NCBI GenBank assembly: GCA_025997955.1
Contig: BNVH01000024.1
Span: 1 to 41,718, forward strand
Direction of reading: 5' to 3'
Source of the DNA: Synergistales bacterium
GTDB lineage: Bacteria; Synergistota; Synergistia; Synergistales; Aminobacteriaceae
Length of the DNA: 41,718 nucleotides
Part shown: in pieces, positions 24,852-33,173 of the stretch
Layout: every line of letters starts with the position of its first letter
Numbering within the stretch: position 1 is the first letter of the stretch
Program-made: the position numbers and the translations under genes
The notes under the pieces: generated by a model
What the model was told of the DNA's origin: nothing
The model's input: only the letters and a program-made list of their open reading frames with translations
The model's database searches: none

Positions 24852-26993
24852 CTAAGCCGATAGCGACAGCAAATTGCGGTATATTGGATAAGGCCAAATG
24901 TCGGCGGATATGACGAGCTCCGCCGCGTCGCATTTAACGCGGATGGCGTCCATCAGCGGCACGGCTTCCTTTACAAGCGCGTCGGCTTTCTTGCGGGCGT
25001 CGAGCTTGCCTATCTTGTCTTTGAGGGCGGCCAACTTGTTCGCGTCGGCGATAAGCTCGGCCTTGAAGACGCCGAGGTCCTTGATATATTTCTTCCAGGG
25101 CGCGCCCTCGGGGAAGTCAACGCCGTCAAGCGCGGATATGGAGTTTTTCTCTAAGACGAGCTGCTTTGAGATGGCCGGCAGAATGCCCTCCCACAGCATG
25201 TCGTACATTATTGAAACCTCTATCTCCAAAGCCCGCTCGAAGGAGTCCATGCGTATCTCGTGTAGCATGTCGACTTCCTCGTTTTTGAAAACCCCAAGCT
25301 CGGCGAGCATCTTCTTGTTTGTGGGCTTGAGGAACAAATCTATCTTTTCAGGCGTAGTGACGGCCTCTATAAGCCCGCGTTTCTTCGCCTCGTCGGCCCA
25401 TTCTTTAGTGTAAGCGTCTCCCTCGAACAGCACAAATGAACCTTTCTTTATGGCTTCCTTGACGGCGTCAAGAGCCACATCTATAGGCTCGGCGTCCTTA
25501 GCGGAGCGCGACTCTATCATCTCCGTGAGCTGTTCTATGCCCCATGCCCAAATTGAGGCGAAGAGCGTGACGGGCAAGGCTATAGACTGAGAGGAGCCAG
25601 GCGCGCGGAACTCGAACTTGTCGCCGGTGAAAGCTATGGGAGACGTGCGGTTGCGGTCGCAATCGTAGGGCGTGAGAGTGGGCAGCTTAGAAAGCCCTAT
25701 GTCCAACTGGTCTTTGTCAGGAATTTTGAGGTCGGCCTTGTCAAGCTGCTTCAAAAGTTCGGTCAGAGCCTGTCCAAGGTAGATACTCATGATACTTGGA
25801 GGCGCTTCGTGTCCGCCCAAGCGGAACATGTTGCCGGCCGTCGCCACGCCGGCCTGAAGCAGGCTGTGATACTCGGAGACGCCCAGCACAAGGGCGGAGA
25901 GGAACGTGAGGAACACCACGTTGCGGCGATGGTTGCTTGTGGCCTTCAGGAGATTGCGTCCCTCGTTGTCCATCAGGGAAATGTTTATGTGCTTGCCGCT
26001 GCCGTTCATATCGGCGAATGGCTTCTCGTGGAACAGAAGGCGTAGGTCGTGCCCGTGGGCGAGCTTACGCATGGTCTCCATCATAAGCTGATTTTGGTCA
26101 CAGGCGGTGTTGGCCTCCGAAAAAAGCGGCGCGAACTCAAACTGGCACCGCGCCACTTCGTTGTGACGCGTCATGACGGGGACGCCGAGCTTGGCGAGCT
26201 CTGTGGCGACATCGTCCATATAGGCCAAGACGCGCGAGGGCACGGCTCCCATATAGTGATGGTCGAGCTTTTGGTCCTTGGCCGGCTGAGCGCCTATCAG
26301 AGTACGCCCGCAATAGCGGATGTCGGGCCTCTGCTGAGCGCGCGGACGGTCGAGAAGAAAGTACTCCTGCTCCGCGCCGACGGTCATCTTTACGGTGCGC
26401 ACCCCGCGCTGACCAAAGAGCTTGAGTAATTTCAAGGAACGCGCCTCAAGCGCGTCAAGCGAGCGCAAGAGAGGGGTTTTTAGATCGAGAGGAGTGCCGT
26501 CATAAGAAAGAAATACGGTCGGGATGCAGAGCGTGCCGCCCTTTTCGGTCTTGACTATGAAAGCCGGGCTACTCGGATCCCACGCGCTGTAGCCGCGCGC
26601 CTCAAACGTGGAGCGCCTGCCGCCCGAAGGGAACGACGAAGCGTCAGGCTCGCCCTGAACCAAGTCATTGCCCCTGAATACATCTATGGGAGAGCCATCG
26701 GAAGAGGGAATGGTGAAAGCCAAATGCTTCTCGGCCGTCAGCTCAGTCAGAGGATGAAACCAGTGCGCCCAGTAAGTAGCGCCGTTGGCCAACGCCCAAT
26801 CTTTCATCGCCATAGCGACCGTGTCGGCGAGCGCCGCGTCCAACTTCTGACGCCCCTCTATAGCCGCTATGAGCTTTTCGTAAGCGTCCGGGTTTAGCTT
26901 TTCTTTCATGGCTCTCCGGTCAAAGACCAATGACCCAAAAATATCCCGCATCTTGGGCGAGCGCGTTTTCAGACTTTCTTCCTGTAACGACAT
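24852..26993 (-). CDS. glnN: Glutamine synthetase type III
   Basis: Forms glutamine from glutamate, ammonia and ATP. The 713-residue length and sequence are those of the large GSIII class, not the 450-residue GSI. The N-terminal VFDRRAMKEKLNPDAYEKL, the substrate motif YWAHWFHPLTELTAEKH (about 75-91), EQEYFLLD with a metal-binding glutamate (about 207-214), HNEVARCQFEFAP and FADMNGSGKHINISL are GSIII hallmarks. The start ATG 26993 has GAGGAGG 7 bases upstream. It is a single gene with its own terminator downstream. The 159 bases upstream are AT-rich and hold the promoter region, with no leader structure that I can see. Confidence 0.96.
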   Translation of the reverse strand: MSLQEESLKTRSPKMRDIFGSLVFDRRAMKEKLNPDAYEKLIAAIEGRQKLDAALADTVAMAMKDWALANGATYWAHWFHPLTELTAEKHLAFTIPSSDGSPIDVFRGNDLVQGEPDASSFPSGGRRSTFEARGYSAWDPSSPAFIVKTEKGGTLCIPTVFLSYDGTPLDLKTPLLRSLDALEARSLKLLKLFGQRGVRTVKMTVGAEQEYFLLDRPRAQQRPDIRYCGRTLIGAQPAKDQKLDHHYMGAVPSRVLAYMDDVATELAKLGVPVMTRHNEVARCQFEFAPLFSEANTACDQNQLMMETMRKLAHGHDLRLLFHEKPFADMNGSGKHINISLMDNEGRNLLKATSNHRRNVVFLTFLSALVLGVSEYHSLLQAGVATAGNMFRLGGHEAPPSIMSIYLGQALTELLKQLDKADLKIPDKDQLDIGLSKLPTLTPYDCDRNRTSPIAFTGDKFEFRAPGSSQSIALPVTLFASIWAWGIEQLTEMIESRSAKDAEPIDVALDAVKEAIKKGSFVLFEGDAYTKEWADEAKKRGLIEAVTTPEKIDLFLKPTNKKMLAELGVFKNEEVDMLHEIRMDSFERALEIEVSIMYDMLWEGILPAISKQLVLEKNSISALDGVDFPEGAPWKKYIKDLGVFKAELIADANKLAALKDKIGKLDARKKADALVKEAVPLMDAIRVKCDAAELVISADIWPYPIYRNLLSLSA

Positions 26994-27152
26994 AGTGAAC
27001 CCTCCTCAAATATGTTTGAAAAATATTTTTATGTAACTTTTAACAAATTATAAGCAGTAAAAATCAATAAGTCAACTGCTTAATTAAAATATATTCTTGC
27101 AAATTTATAACAAATTTATAATTTTAACGCAAATAGTTATTCATCTGACGGC

Positions 27153-27896
27153 TTGTTTATTTTTGTCAGGGGAGTTGGTATAATAAGGATTTTGGACATA
27201 TGTTTGTCTCTTTCCTTGATGGACGGCGACGTATCGCGCGCGATTTTTTTGATTGAGCAGCAGGATAAGAAAAATAAGGACTTGCCCTTGCGGATGTTTC
27301 AGTCGTGGTATCGGGCCAGCGACAAGTATGATGTTCCGGTTACGTCGCTTGCCATCTATACGGGAACGACGAAGCCAATTAATACGTATAATAAAGAATG
27401 GCAGGGAACGTCGGTAAACTTTATCTACAACGTCTACTGCGTGGCCGAGGCCGATGAAGAAACATTAAAACGCGACGACCGGCTTTTTGCTCTTCCGGTA
27501 TTAGCCGCCAAAAGAATGTTGGACGCAGGAGGAAAAGCCGAGAAACGCGAGAAATATTCTCTTGAGCTTCTCGACCTGATACAAGCGTGGAAACTGGAAG
27601 CTAAGAAAGCACGGTCGTTTCAGAATTTTGTGTATCGTATACTGCGAATAGGCGAAGAAGACATTGACCCAAAGATCAAGGGGGTATGGAAAATGCAGTT
27701 CAGGCCGATAGACGATGTGGTCAAGGATATTTATCTGCGTTACGCAAGAGAAGAAGGCATAGAAGAAGGCATGGAAAAGGGCATGGAAAAGGGCAAATTT
27801 GAGGTCGCGCGTTCAATGCTTGCTGAGGGGCTTTCCGCCGATATCATCAAAAAGTGTACCGGACTAAACAAGCAGGATATACTCTCAATCCAATAG
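27153..27896 (+). CDS. Rpn/PD-(D/E)XK nuclease-family protein, possibly 5' truncated
   Basis: The protein from about residue 30 on resembles the Rpn-type family (recombination-promoting nuclease, often annotated PD-(D/E)XK nuclease family transposase): AIFLIEQQDKKNKDLPLRMF, then FIYNVYCVAEADEETLK and a tail with EEGIEEGMEKGMEKGKFEVA. The first catalytic residues of the nuclease fold usually lie upstream of the IEQQ strand. Here that part is a poor, hydrophobic sequence with no good start, so the gene may have lost its 5' end. The start at 27153 is only the longest option; Met23 (MDGDVSR) is another. A TATAAT at 27179-27184 hints at transcription starting inside it. Such proteins are linked to mobile DNA. 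Confidence 0.5.
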   Translation: MFIFVRGVGIIRILDICLSLSLMDGDVSRAIFLIEQQDKKNKDLPLRMFQSWYRASDKYDVPVTSLAIYTGTTKPINTYNKEWQGTSVNFIYNVYCVAEADEETLKRDDRLFALPVLAAKRMLDAGGKAEKREKYSLELLDLIQAWKLEAKKARSFQNFVYRILRIGEEDIDPKIKGVWKMQFRPIDDVVKDIYLRYAREEGIEEGMEKGMEKGKFEVARSMLAEGLSADIIKKCTGLNKQDILSIQ

Positions 27897-27925
27897 ACGT
27901 ACATCCGCATTTGTTATCACCCAAA

Positions 27926-27959
27926 AGAACAGCCGGGCGAAACTTCGCCCGGCTGTTCT
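27926..27959 (-). terminator. Terminator of the surface-protein gene
   Basis: AGAACAGCCGGGCGAA (27926-27941) and TTCGCCCGGCTGTTCT (27944-27959) pair perfectly over 16 bases with a 2-base gap. Read on the minus strand it is followed by a short T run (TTTT), placing it 24 bases after the surface-protein stop. It can also act on the plus-strand Rpn-like gene. Confidence 0.75.
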
Positions 27960-27983
27960 GTATCGCGCTGTCGCGTCGTAGCG

Positions 27984-30900
27984 CTATTTCTCTTTCCGTT
28001 TCATACCCATACACGCAAGGGGCAGCAGAGCAAGGGCGAAAACTCCAACTCCCGCGTCGCAGCCTCCGCTGCTTCTTCTTTTATCGTCGTAATCGGGGTT
28101 GTCTGGAGTTACGGGTTTGCCGAAGATAATTTGTCCGTTGACGATAACGACCGTATCAACTCCGCTCATCGCCGGGGGATAGGGATTCGTCCCGCTGCCT
28201 TGGTCTGTTATCTCCGTGTGTCCGCCCGTGATGGAGATTGTCCCGTTCCCGTTGTTTGCGTTAATAGCGTGCCCGCCGCCGCTTGCTTCGATAGTGTTCG
28301 CGCCGCCTGTTATCTTCACATTGTCCGTGTTGATAGCGTTGCCGCCGCCAAGCGCTTCGATGATGTTCACGCCGTTCGTTATCTCGACGCCGCCTGTCGC
28401 GTTTATGGCGTCGGCGGCGCCGGTGCTCGTGATATTCACGCCGCCGGTTGTGGAGATTGTCGTCTTGCCTCCTGAGACTATGCCGCCGCTGTTCGCTCCC
28501 GTCCCGCTGTTAGAAGCTACAACGTTTGCCGTGCCGGTGATGGTGATGTTTCTTCCGGCTTTTATCGCTGGTTCCGTGTTGCCCGCGCCGGTCACGTTTG
28601 CTTTGACTGTTCCGCTGTCGATGTAAATATCCCCTTCTGAGGAAATGGCCGGGCCGTTAGTGTTGGATACTGAGAGAGTCTTGCCCGCCGCGCCGGTTAT
28701 TTTGAGAGAACCATTTCCCTTCTTGATGATCTTGGGGACGTTTACGTTATTCGCTACGCGAACCGTTATTTCTGTCGTCTCGGAGGCGATTTTTATCTCA
28801 CTCTTGAGGTCGCCGGTAAGCGCCAGAGTTTTCGTCAACGCGTTCCATGTCCAGCCAGTTCCACTCGCGTTATCACCGAGGTTTGTCGAGACGTTGCCAA
28901 TGGTGACGTTGTTCAGTGGGTCGAGAGTGGGCGGCGCGGCGGCTATCGTGATAGAAAAGTTTTTTGTCGCGTCAGGATTAACGCCGTTTAAAGCCTTTAC
29001 CGTGAACGCAAACGCGCCTGCCGCCGTGGGGTTACCAGAAATCGCGCCCGCGCTTGAAAGCGTCAAGCCGCTCGGCAAACTGCCGCCATTAAGGCTCCAT
29101 GTGATAGGCGCGTCGCCTGTGGCGGCGAGGGTTTGGCTGTACGCCACGCCTACCGTACCGCTTGCGAGGACGGTTGTTGTAATTGTCGGAGCTACTGGCG
29201 CGGGCGCTAGCGCATACGCCGCCGCTTCTATCTTCAGCGGCTCGCTGATATTACCCGCCGCGTCCTCCACGACAACGTAAATATCCTTCGCGCCCGCCGT
29301 GAGGGTGACGGAAAGACCACTTGCCGCGCTTGTCGCAACCGAACCGAGAGAAGTTCCGGCTTTGACCGTTGTTTTATCAGGCGCGGTCGCGCCGCTTTCA
29401 ACAACAAGATAATATGCCGTTCCCGCTTCGTTGGTGGTGAAGCCGATGACTGCCGCCGTATCGCTTGCGCGGGTCGCGCTGCCGCCAGAGATGATGGGGG
29501 CGATGGTGTCCGCGATCAGCGTAACCGCCGCTTCTATCTTCAGCGGCTCGCTGATATTACCCGCCGCGTCCTCCACAACAACGTAAATATCCTTCGCGCC
29601 CGCCGTGAGGGTGACGGAAAGACCACTTGCCGCGCCTGCCGCAACCGAACCGAGAGAAGTTCCGGCTTTGACCGTCGCTTTGTCAGGCGCGGTCGCGCCC
29701 TTTTCAACCACGAGATAATATACCTTTCCCGCTTCGTCGGTGGTGAAGCCGATTGTAGCTGCTATGTCGGAAGTGCGGGTGGCGCTGCCGCCAGAGAGAA
29801 TAGGGGCGGTGGTGTCCGCGATCAGCGTAACCGCCTCTGTTCCCGATGTGTTAGGCGTAACCGAACCCGAATACGCTGCCCCGCCTGTGGTCATGACCAC
29901 GCTTTTTGCGCCATTCGCCGGAAGCCAGAAATATAGCTTACCCTCGCCGTCTGTCTTTACGTCCTTAATACCATAAATGCTGGTTGTTGCATTGGGCGTA
30001 CTCGAGCAATCCACGCCGCCGATACTGCCAGCGGTTATCGCGGAATTGGAAACAGCGGGGCTGCCCACCATCAGGGTAGTCATGTACACATTGGAATTCG
30101 CGCCGTTCGCGTCGTTGGTCGCCGTGGCCTCATTAGACATAGTTCCACCTGTACGGCGCACGCTGCCGCCGGTAATCGTTAGAGTGCCGCCGCCGCCGCC
30201 GCTACTCATGCTCCCGCCACCACCTATACCCGCGCCGCCACCCGCGCCGCTGCCGCCGGTCGCGTTCACCGTACCGCCGTTAATCGTTAGAGTGCCGCCA
30301 CTGCCGCCGCTACTCATGCTACTGCCACCGCCGCCTATACCCGCGCCGCCACCCGCGCCGCTGCCGCCGGTCGCGTTCACCGTACCGCCGTTAATCGTTA
30401 GAGTGCCGCCACTGCCGCCGTTGTTCATGGTACCGCCACTGCCGCCGATACCCGCGCCGCCACCGTAGTAGCCTCCTCCGGTCGCGTTCACCGTACCGCC
30501 GTTAATCGTTACAGCGCCGCCATCGCCGCCGTTGTTTATGGTACCGCCACTGCCGCCGATACCCGCGCCGCCACCACCCGCGACGTAGCTTCCTCCGATC
30601 GCGTATACCGTGCCGCTTCCGGAGATGGTCAACGCCGCGCCCGTTGGCACATTGATTCCCGCTCCGTTCATACCGCTTTTCAGTGTGTTCGTACCTTGCA
30701 GCGTGAGGTTCACCGTCGCGCCGCTCATATCAAAGGCGGTGTAATTAATCGCGCTTACGTCTATGTTCACGCCGTTTAACGTGATATTCGCCGTCGTGCC
30801 GCTTGTCACAACGACACGGACGCGGTTAGCGGTCGTCGTCCCCGTAATGGTCACGTCACCATAGACGGTGAATACGCCGCTCGCGTATGCCCAGTTTGTG

Positions 30901-31034
30901 CCGCCTGCGGTCGAGCTGTCGCCGACGTCGATGGTCGAGCCGGAGCTTGCCGCGTGAGACGCCCGCGTGAACGCCGGGACGAGGGTGAGCGCCAGCGCCA
31001 GTGTGAGTAGTATAAACAAAACTTTTTTGTTCAT
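27984..31034 (-). CDS. Large repetitive secreted surface protein with Synerg-CTERM-like sorting signal
   Basis: A 1016-residue exported protein. A signal peptide (1-29, ending ASHA) is followed by beta-rich sequence, then about four 36-37 residue Gly/Ser-rich units built on GTLTINGGTVNATGG and GGGAGIGG (about 145-305). Two nearly identical 102-residue Ig-like domains (about 401-604) contain TAGAKDIYVVVEDAAGNISE. A putative Ig domain (He_PIG-like, about 610-700, with LPSGLTLSSAGAISG) precedes a second beta-helix-like region (about 745-960). The C-terminus SSGGCDAGVG, a hydrophobic stretch and MKRKEK match the Synerg-CTERM sorting signal. The protein is probably attached at the cell surface as an adhesin-like structure. 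A GGAG site precedes ATG 31034. Its leader contains a short repeat-bearing frame and a terminator. Confidence 0.85.
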   Translation of the reverse strand: MNKKVLFILLTLALALTLVPAFTRASHAASSGSTIDVGDSSTAGGTNWAYASGVFTVYGDVTITGTTTANRVRVVVTSGTTANITLNGVNIDVSAINYTAFDMSGATVNLTLQGTNTLKSGMNGAGINVPTGAALTISGSGTVYAIGGSYVAGGGGAGIGGSGGTINNGGDGGAVTINGGTVNATGGGYYGGGAGIGGSGGTMNNGGSGGTLTINGGTVNATGGSGAGGGAGIGGGGSSMSSGGSGGTLTINGGTVNATGGSGAGGGAGIGGGGSMSSGGGGGTLTITGGSVRRTGGTMSNEATATNDANGANSNVYMTTLMVGSPAVSNSAITAGSIGGVDCSSTPNATTSIYGIKDVKTDGEGKLYFWLPANGAKSVVMTTGGAAYSGSVTPNTSGTEAVTLIADTTAPILSGGSATRTSDIAATIGFTTDEAGKVYYLVVEKGATAPDKATVKAGTSLGSVAAGAASGLSVTLTAGAKDIYVVVEDAAGNISEPLKIEAAVTLIADTIAPIISGGSATRASDTAAVIGFTTNEAGTAYYLVVESGATAPDKTTVKAGTSLGSVATSAASGLSVTLTAGAKDIYVVVEDAAGNISEPLKIEAAAYALAPAPVAPTITTTVLASGTVGVAYSQTLAATGDAPITWSLNGGSLPSGLTLSSAGAISGNPTAAGAFAFTVKALNGVNPDATKNFSITIAAAPPTLDPLNNVTIGNVSTNLGDNASGTGWTWNALTKTLALTGDLKSEIKIASETTEITVRVANNVNVPKIIKKGNGSLKITGAAGKTLSVSNTNGPAISSEGDIYIDSGTVKANVTGAGNTEPAIKAGRNITITGTANVVASNSGTGANSGGIVSGGKTTISTTGGVNITSTGAADAINATGGVEITNGVNIIEALGGGNAINTDNVKITGGANTIEASGGGHAINANNGNGTISITGGHTEITDQGSGTNPYPPAMSGVDTVVIVNGQIIFGKPVTPDNPDYDDKRRSSGGCDAGVGVFALALLPLACMGMKRKEK
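29221..29832 (-). repeat. Tandem duplication of a 306-bp domain unit
   Basis: Two in-frame copies of 306 bases (29221-29526 and 29527-29832) encode the paired Ig-like domains. Long stretches are identical at the DNA level, including the segment coding GAKDIYVVVEDAAGNISEPL, so the duplication is recent or is kept uniform by conversion. Confidence 0.85.
30173..30613 (-). repeat. Four 108-111-bp Gly-rich coding repeats
   Basis: The motif TAATCGTTA recurs at 30173, 30281, 30392 and 30503, giving units of 108 and 111 bases that remain in frame. Each encodes one beta-helix rung (LTINGGTVNATGG) and a Gly-rich loop. The number of units could change easily by recombination. Confidence 0.8.
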
Positions 31035-31097
31035 GACTTTCTCTCCTTTTGATTTTTTGATTTTTAGCTTGCGAGTTTACCTTTCAAAAAAGAACGC

Positions 31098-31138
31098 AAA
31101 AAAGGCGGCCATCTTCCGTAACACGGAAAACAGCCGCC
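31098..31138 (-). terminator. Terminator inside the leader of the surface-protein gene
   Basis: On the minus strand GGCGGCTGTTTTCCGT pairs with ACGGAAGATGGCCGCC over 16 positions (three G-U) around a 3-base loop and runs into six T. It lies between the repeat-bearing short frame and the surface-protein start, 64 bases before that ATG. It is therefore placed to stop transcription before the gene unless something prevents it. Confidence 0.8.
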
Positions 31139-31185
31139 CGGTGGCGCGAGTATATTCGTTTTTAAGGCACAACCAAAGGACAGAC

Positions 31186-31272
<87 letters not shown>

Positions 31273-31352
31273 AAATGTCAAGTCCTTTCTGTGGATTCTC
31301 AAACAACGCGCCGAAAGTGCGGGCGCTCGCTTTTCTGAAAATTCTGTCTCTA

Positions 31353-31383
31353 TTTATAGCACACTTAGACCGAAAATTGTCGA
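31353..31383 (-). promoter_or_regulatory. Probable promoter of the surface-protein leader
   Basis: On the minus strand TCGACA (31383-31378), a 19-base spacer and TATAAA (31358-31353) preceded by TGC form an extended -10 promoter. Transcription would begin near 31346 and give a leader of about 310 bases including the repeat and the terminator. Confidence 0.45.
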
Positions 31384-31393
31384 ACCTCTCTAA

Positions 31394-31443
31394 GGAGAGT
31401 GGAGAGTTGTTTGCGTTCTCCATTCTCCATTCTCAACTCTCCA
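31394..31443. repeat. GGAGA-rich repeats with a 10-bp inverted repeat
   Basis: TGGAGAGTTG (31400-31409) is complementary to CAACTCTCCA (31434-31443), and CTCCATT is repeated three times between 31417 and 31445. It lies upstream of the surface-protein promoter. No function is apparent. Confidence 0.55.
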
Positions 31444-31506
31444 TTTCAAAGCAGTAGCCTTCGCCGCATAACATCAGGCCGACTTTGGCCCGGTGCGGCA
31501 TTGTCA

Positions 31507-31707
31507 TTATAACGTAGAGCGGAAAGGTTGCGCGGATTTTGTTTTGGTAAAGACCGGCATGTTGTATTCTCTAATCGTAGGGGCAATTTGCTCCTTGACA
31601 TATATCGTTACCTCGGAGGCTGTCATGCCTTTTGTCTGTTCATAAAGCGCGAGGCGAATCGCGTCAAGCTCGTCCTCGGCGGGGTTGTTTTTTATCGTGT
31701 CATTCAT
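31507..31707 (-). CDS. Small antitoxin-like protein of a PIN-domain module
   Basis: A 66-residue protein starting at ATG 31707, with GGAGG 9 bases upstream; a longer reading to 31761 has no ribosome site. The sequence is acidic at the front (NPAEDELDAIRLALYEQTKG) and then MTASEVTIYVKEQIAPTIRE, a helical pattern seen in small proteins encoded next to PIN toxins in related genomes. Its start overlaps the end of the PIN remnant by 8 bases, the coupling expected of a toxin-antitoxin pair. No DNA-binding motif is obvious. The antitoxin role is inferred from position. Confidence 0.55.
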   Translation of the reverse strand: MNDTIKNNPAEDELDAIRLALYEQTKGMTASEVTIYVKEQIAPTIREYNMPVFTKTKSAQPFRSTL

Positions 31708-31955
31708 CGTCAAGAACCTCCTTTGCCGTGCATATGGCGACAATTCCATATCCTTCCGCACGATTGGTTTTTTCCGTCAATATCTTCGTTTTCAAGCGGT
31801 TGATGTACTTGCAATTCAAGGACAGTATAATCCGACGTAAAAGCCTCGTGCTTGCCGTCACGAACAGACTCAAACAATCGGACGACATCAACATGACCGT
31901 CACGTTCAACGTCGAAGTAATAATTGAACATTGTGGTCTCCAAATACAATCGCAT
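31700..31955 (-). pseudogene. PIN-domain toxin remnant with internal deletion and frameshift
   Basis: PIN proteins are Mg-dependent ribonucleases, often toxins. ATG 31955 (AAGGAG upstream) opens with MRLYLETTMFNYYFD, the standard PIN start of this group with the first acidic residues, through EAFTSDY. The frame then leaves the family sequence and stops at 31710. The family C-terminus, SLNCKYINRLKTKIL and TNRAEGYGIVAICTAKEVLD, is found in the next frame, ending at 31700 and overlapping the antitoxin start. Roughly 75 residues between the two parts, holding the central acidic catalytic residues, are missing. The toxin is almost certainly dead. Confidence 0.75.
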
Positions 31956-32204
31956 GGCGCTTCACACTCCTTTAATTCTACTATACGCCTTTCGCATTAA
32001 AAAATGATTACAAAATACACGGAACCAGGGGCGTCCGATTTTTTGCGCGGGCGTCAATAACTTTTTACGAAAACTTTTTTCAGCTCATAGCGGTCGGGGA
32101 AACCCGTTAAATTACTTTGGCAAGAATCGTCCCTTGTTTATTTTGTCTGTTATAATGAAAATCAAATATTTAAAATTGATCTTTTAAAAAAAGGAAGTGC
32201 TCTC
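31956..32204. promoter_or_regulatory. Intergenic stretch with a TATAAT element before the phosphoesterase gene
   Basis: Between the divergent PIN remnant and phosphoesterase gene there is AT-rich DNA without a coding frame. A TATAAT at 32152-32157 is a probable -10 for the plus-strand gene; no convincing -35 is at the right distance. AAAGGAAG before the TTG start is the ribosome site. Confidence 0.35.
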
Positions 32205-33131
32205 TTGTCGATCGAATACAAGACCAAGCCTCGCCCTGTTCGCTTATATTCATGGAGCGCGGTTTTGTTTTTTATTTTTTTGTTTTCGTTTTCTTTGCTT
32301 ACACATAGCGCGTTCGCCGCGGATACGCCTTGGAACGCCAAAAATTTAGAGAAAATTCAAAGCCTCCACGCCGCATCGGGAAGGAGCGAGACATTTTCTT
32401 TTGCGGTCGTCGGGGACACGCAGGGGCCGAATTCTAAGTTTCCGCGCGTTTTGCCGAAGATTTTATCCGAGGATGGGCTTCTCTTTGTTTTTGACCTCGG
32501 AGACCTCGTAAACTACGCGACCGAAGCCGAGTACGAGGATACGTTCTTCAGGCATGTCAGACACCTCGACTTGCCGTTCGTGACATGCGCGAGCAACCAC
32601 GACCATTTCAAATCCAAGCGGGCGGCCAACTACTCGCGTCTCTTCGGCGCGCCGCACTATTATTCTTTCAAAATAGCGAACGTCTCGTTTATAGCCTTAG
32701 ACAACGGCCAGGACTACTCGATGACGGAGGAGCAGTTAGAGTGGTTTGAGCGAGAGCTCAAGAGCTCCAAAGACTCCGCCTTGCGCTTCGTGATGATGCA
32801 CAGACCCCTGAGAGACCCGAGGCCGAACCGAAAACGGACGCATGACATGAATGAGAACGACCCAAACAAAAAAGAGGCTTACGCGCGCGCCGAGGCAAAA
32901 ATCGCGCGCGTCTCTTCGCTGTTTGACGCGTATAAAGTCACTATGGTGTTCACGGGCCACATTCACTCGTTCTACGAGGGACGGTGGGGCGGCACGCCGT
33001 ATATCATCACGGGTGGGGGCGGGGGCGGACTGTACGACAAGGGGACGCCGGCGTCGTTTCATCATTATATAAGAGTGGACGTATCGAACGGCGCGGCGCG
33101 GTATAAGGTTGTAAAAGTGGCGAAACCGTAA
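32205..33131 (+). CDS. Exported calcineurin-like metallophosphoesterase
   Basis: A 308-residue protein starting at TTG 32205, with AAGGAAG upstream. The N-terminus is a signal peptide or anchor: charged residues 1-15, then a hydrophobic stretch ending AFAAD near residue 39. The metallophosphoesterase motifs are present in order: GDTQG (about 70), GDLVN (about 98), SNHDH in place of the usual GNHD/E (about 126), MMHRP (about 190) and GHIHSF (about 247), which together supply the two-metal site. The substrate is unknown; periplasmic phosphodiester or phosphomonoester cleavage is likely. A 32-base piece of its 3' end (33064-33095) is repeated exactly at 38069-38100. Confidence 0.85.
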   Translation: MSIEYKTKPRPVRLYSWSAVLFFIFLFSFSLLTHSAFAADTPWNAKNLEKIQSLHAASGRSETFSFAVVGDTQGPNSKFPRVLPKILSEDGLLFVFDLGDLVNYATEAEYEDTFFRHVRHLDLPFVTCASNHDHFKSKRAANYSRLFGAPHYYSFKIANVSFIALDNGQDYSMTEEQLEWFERELKSSKDSALRFVMMHRPLRDPRPNRKRTHDMNENDPNKKEAYARAEAKIARVSSLFDAYKVTMVFTGHIHSFYEGRWGGTPYIITGGGGGGLYDKGTPASFHHYIRVDVSNGAARYKVVKVAKP

Positions 33132-33132
33132 A

Positions 33133-33168
33133 CCGCAAGCCTTGCCCTTTTAAGGGCAAGGCGGCGGT
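33133..33168. terminator. Hairpin between convergent genes
   Basis: GCCTTGCCCTT and AAGGGCAAGGC (33139-33162) form an 11-pair stem with a 2-base centre, lengthened by ACCGC/GCGGT. There is no strong T run. It lies just after the phosphoesterase stop and before the end of the TRAP permease gene on the other strand, so it may act as a terminator or RNA stabiliser for both. Confidence 0.55.
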
Positions 33169-33173
33169 CTGAG

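Noticed and set aside
29740..30468. Long Pro-rich open frames on the plus strand inside the surface-protein gene
   Set aside because: They are complements of the Gly/Ala/Ser-rich repeats; they have no ribosome sites and no recognisable family, while the minus strand has a signal peptide and sorting tail.
30173..30613. Regular 111-base repeats considered as a CRISPR array
   Set aside because: Units are in frame, Gly-coding and nearly alike throughout, with no separate repeat and spacer parts and no cas genes nearby.
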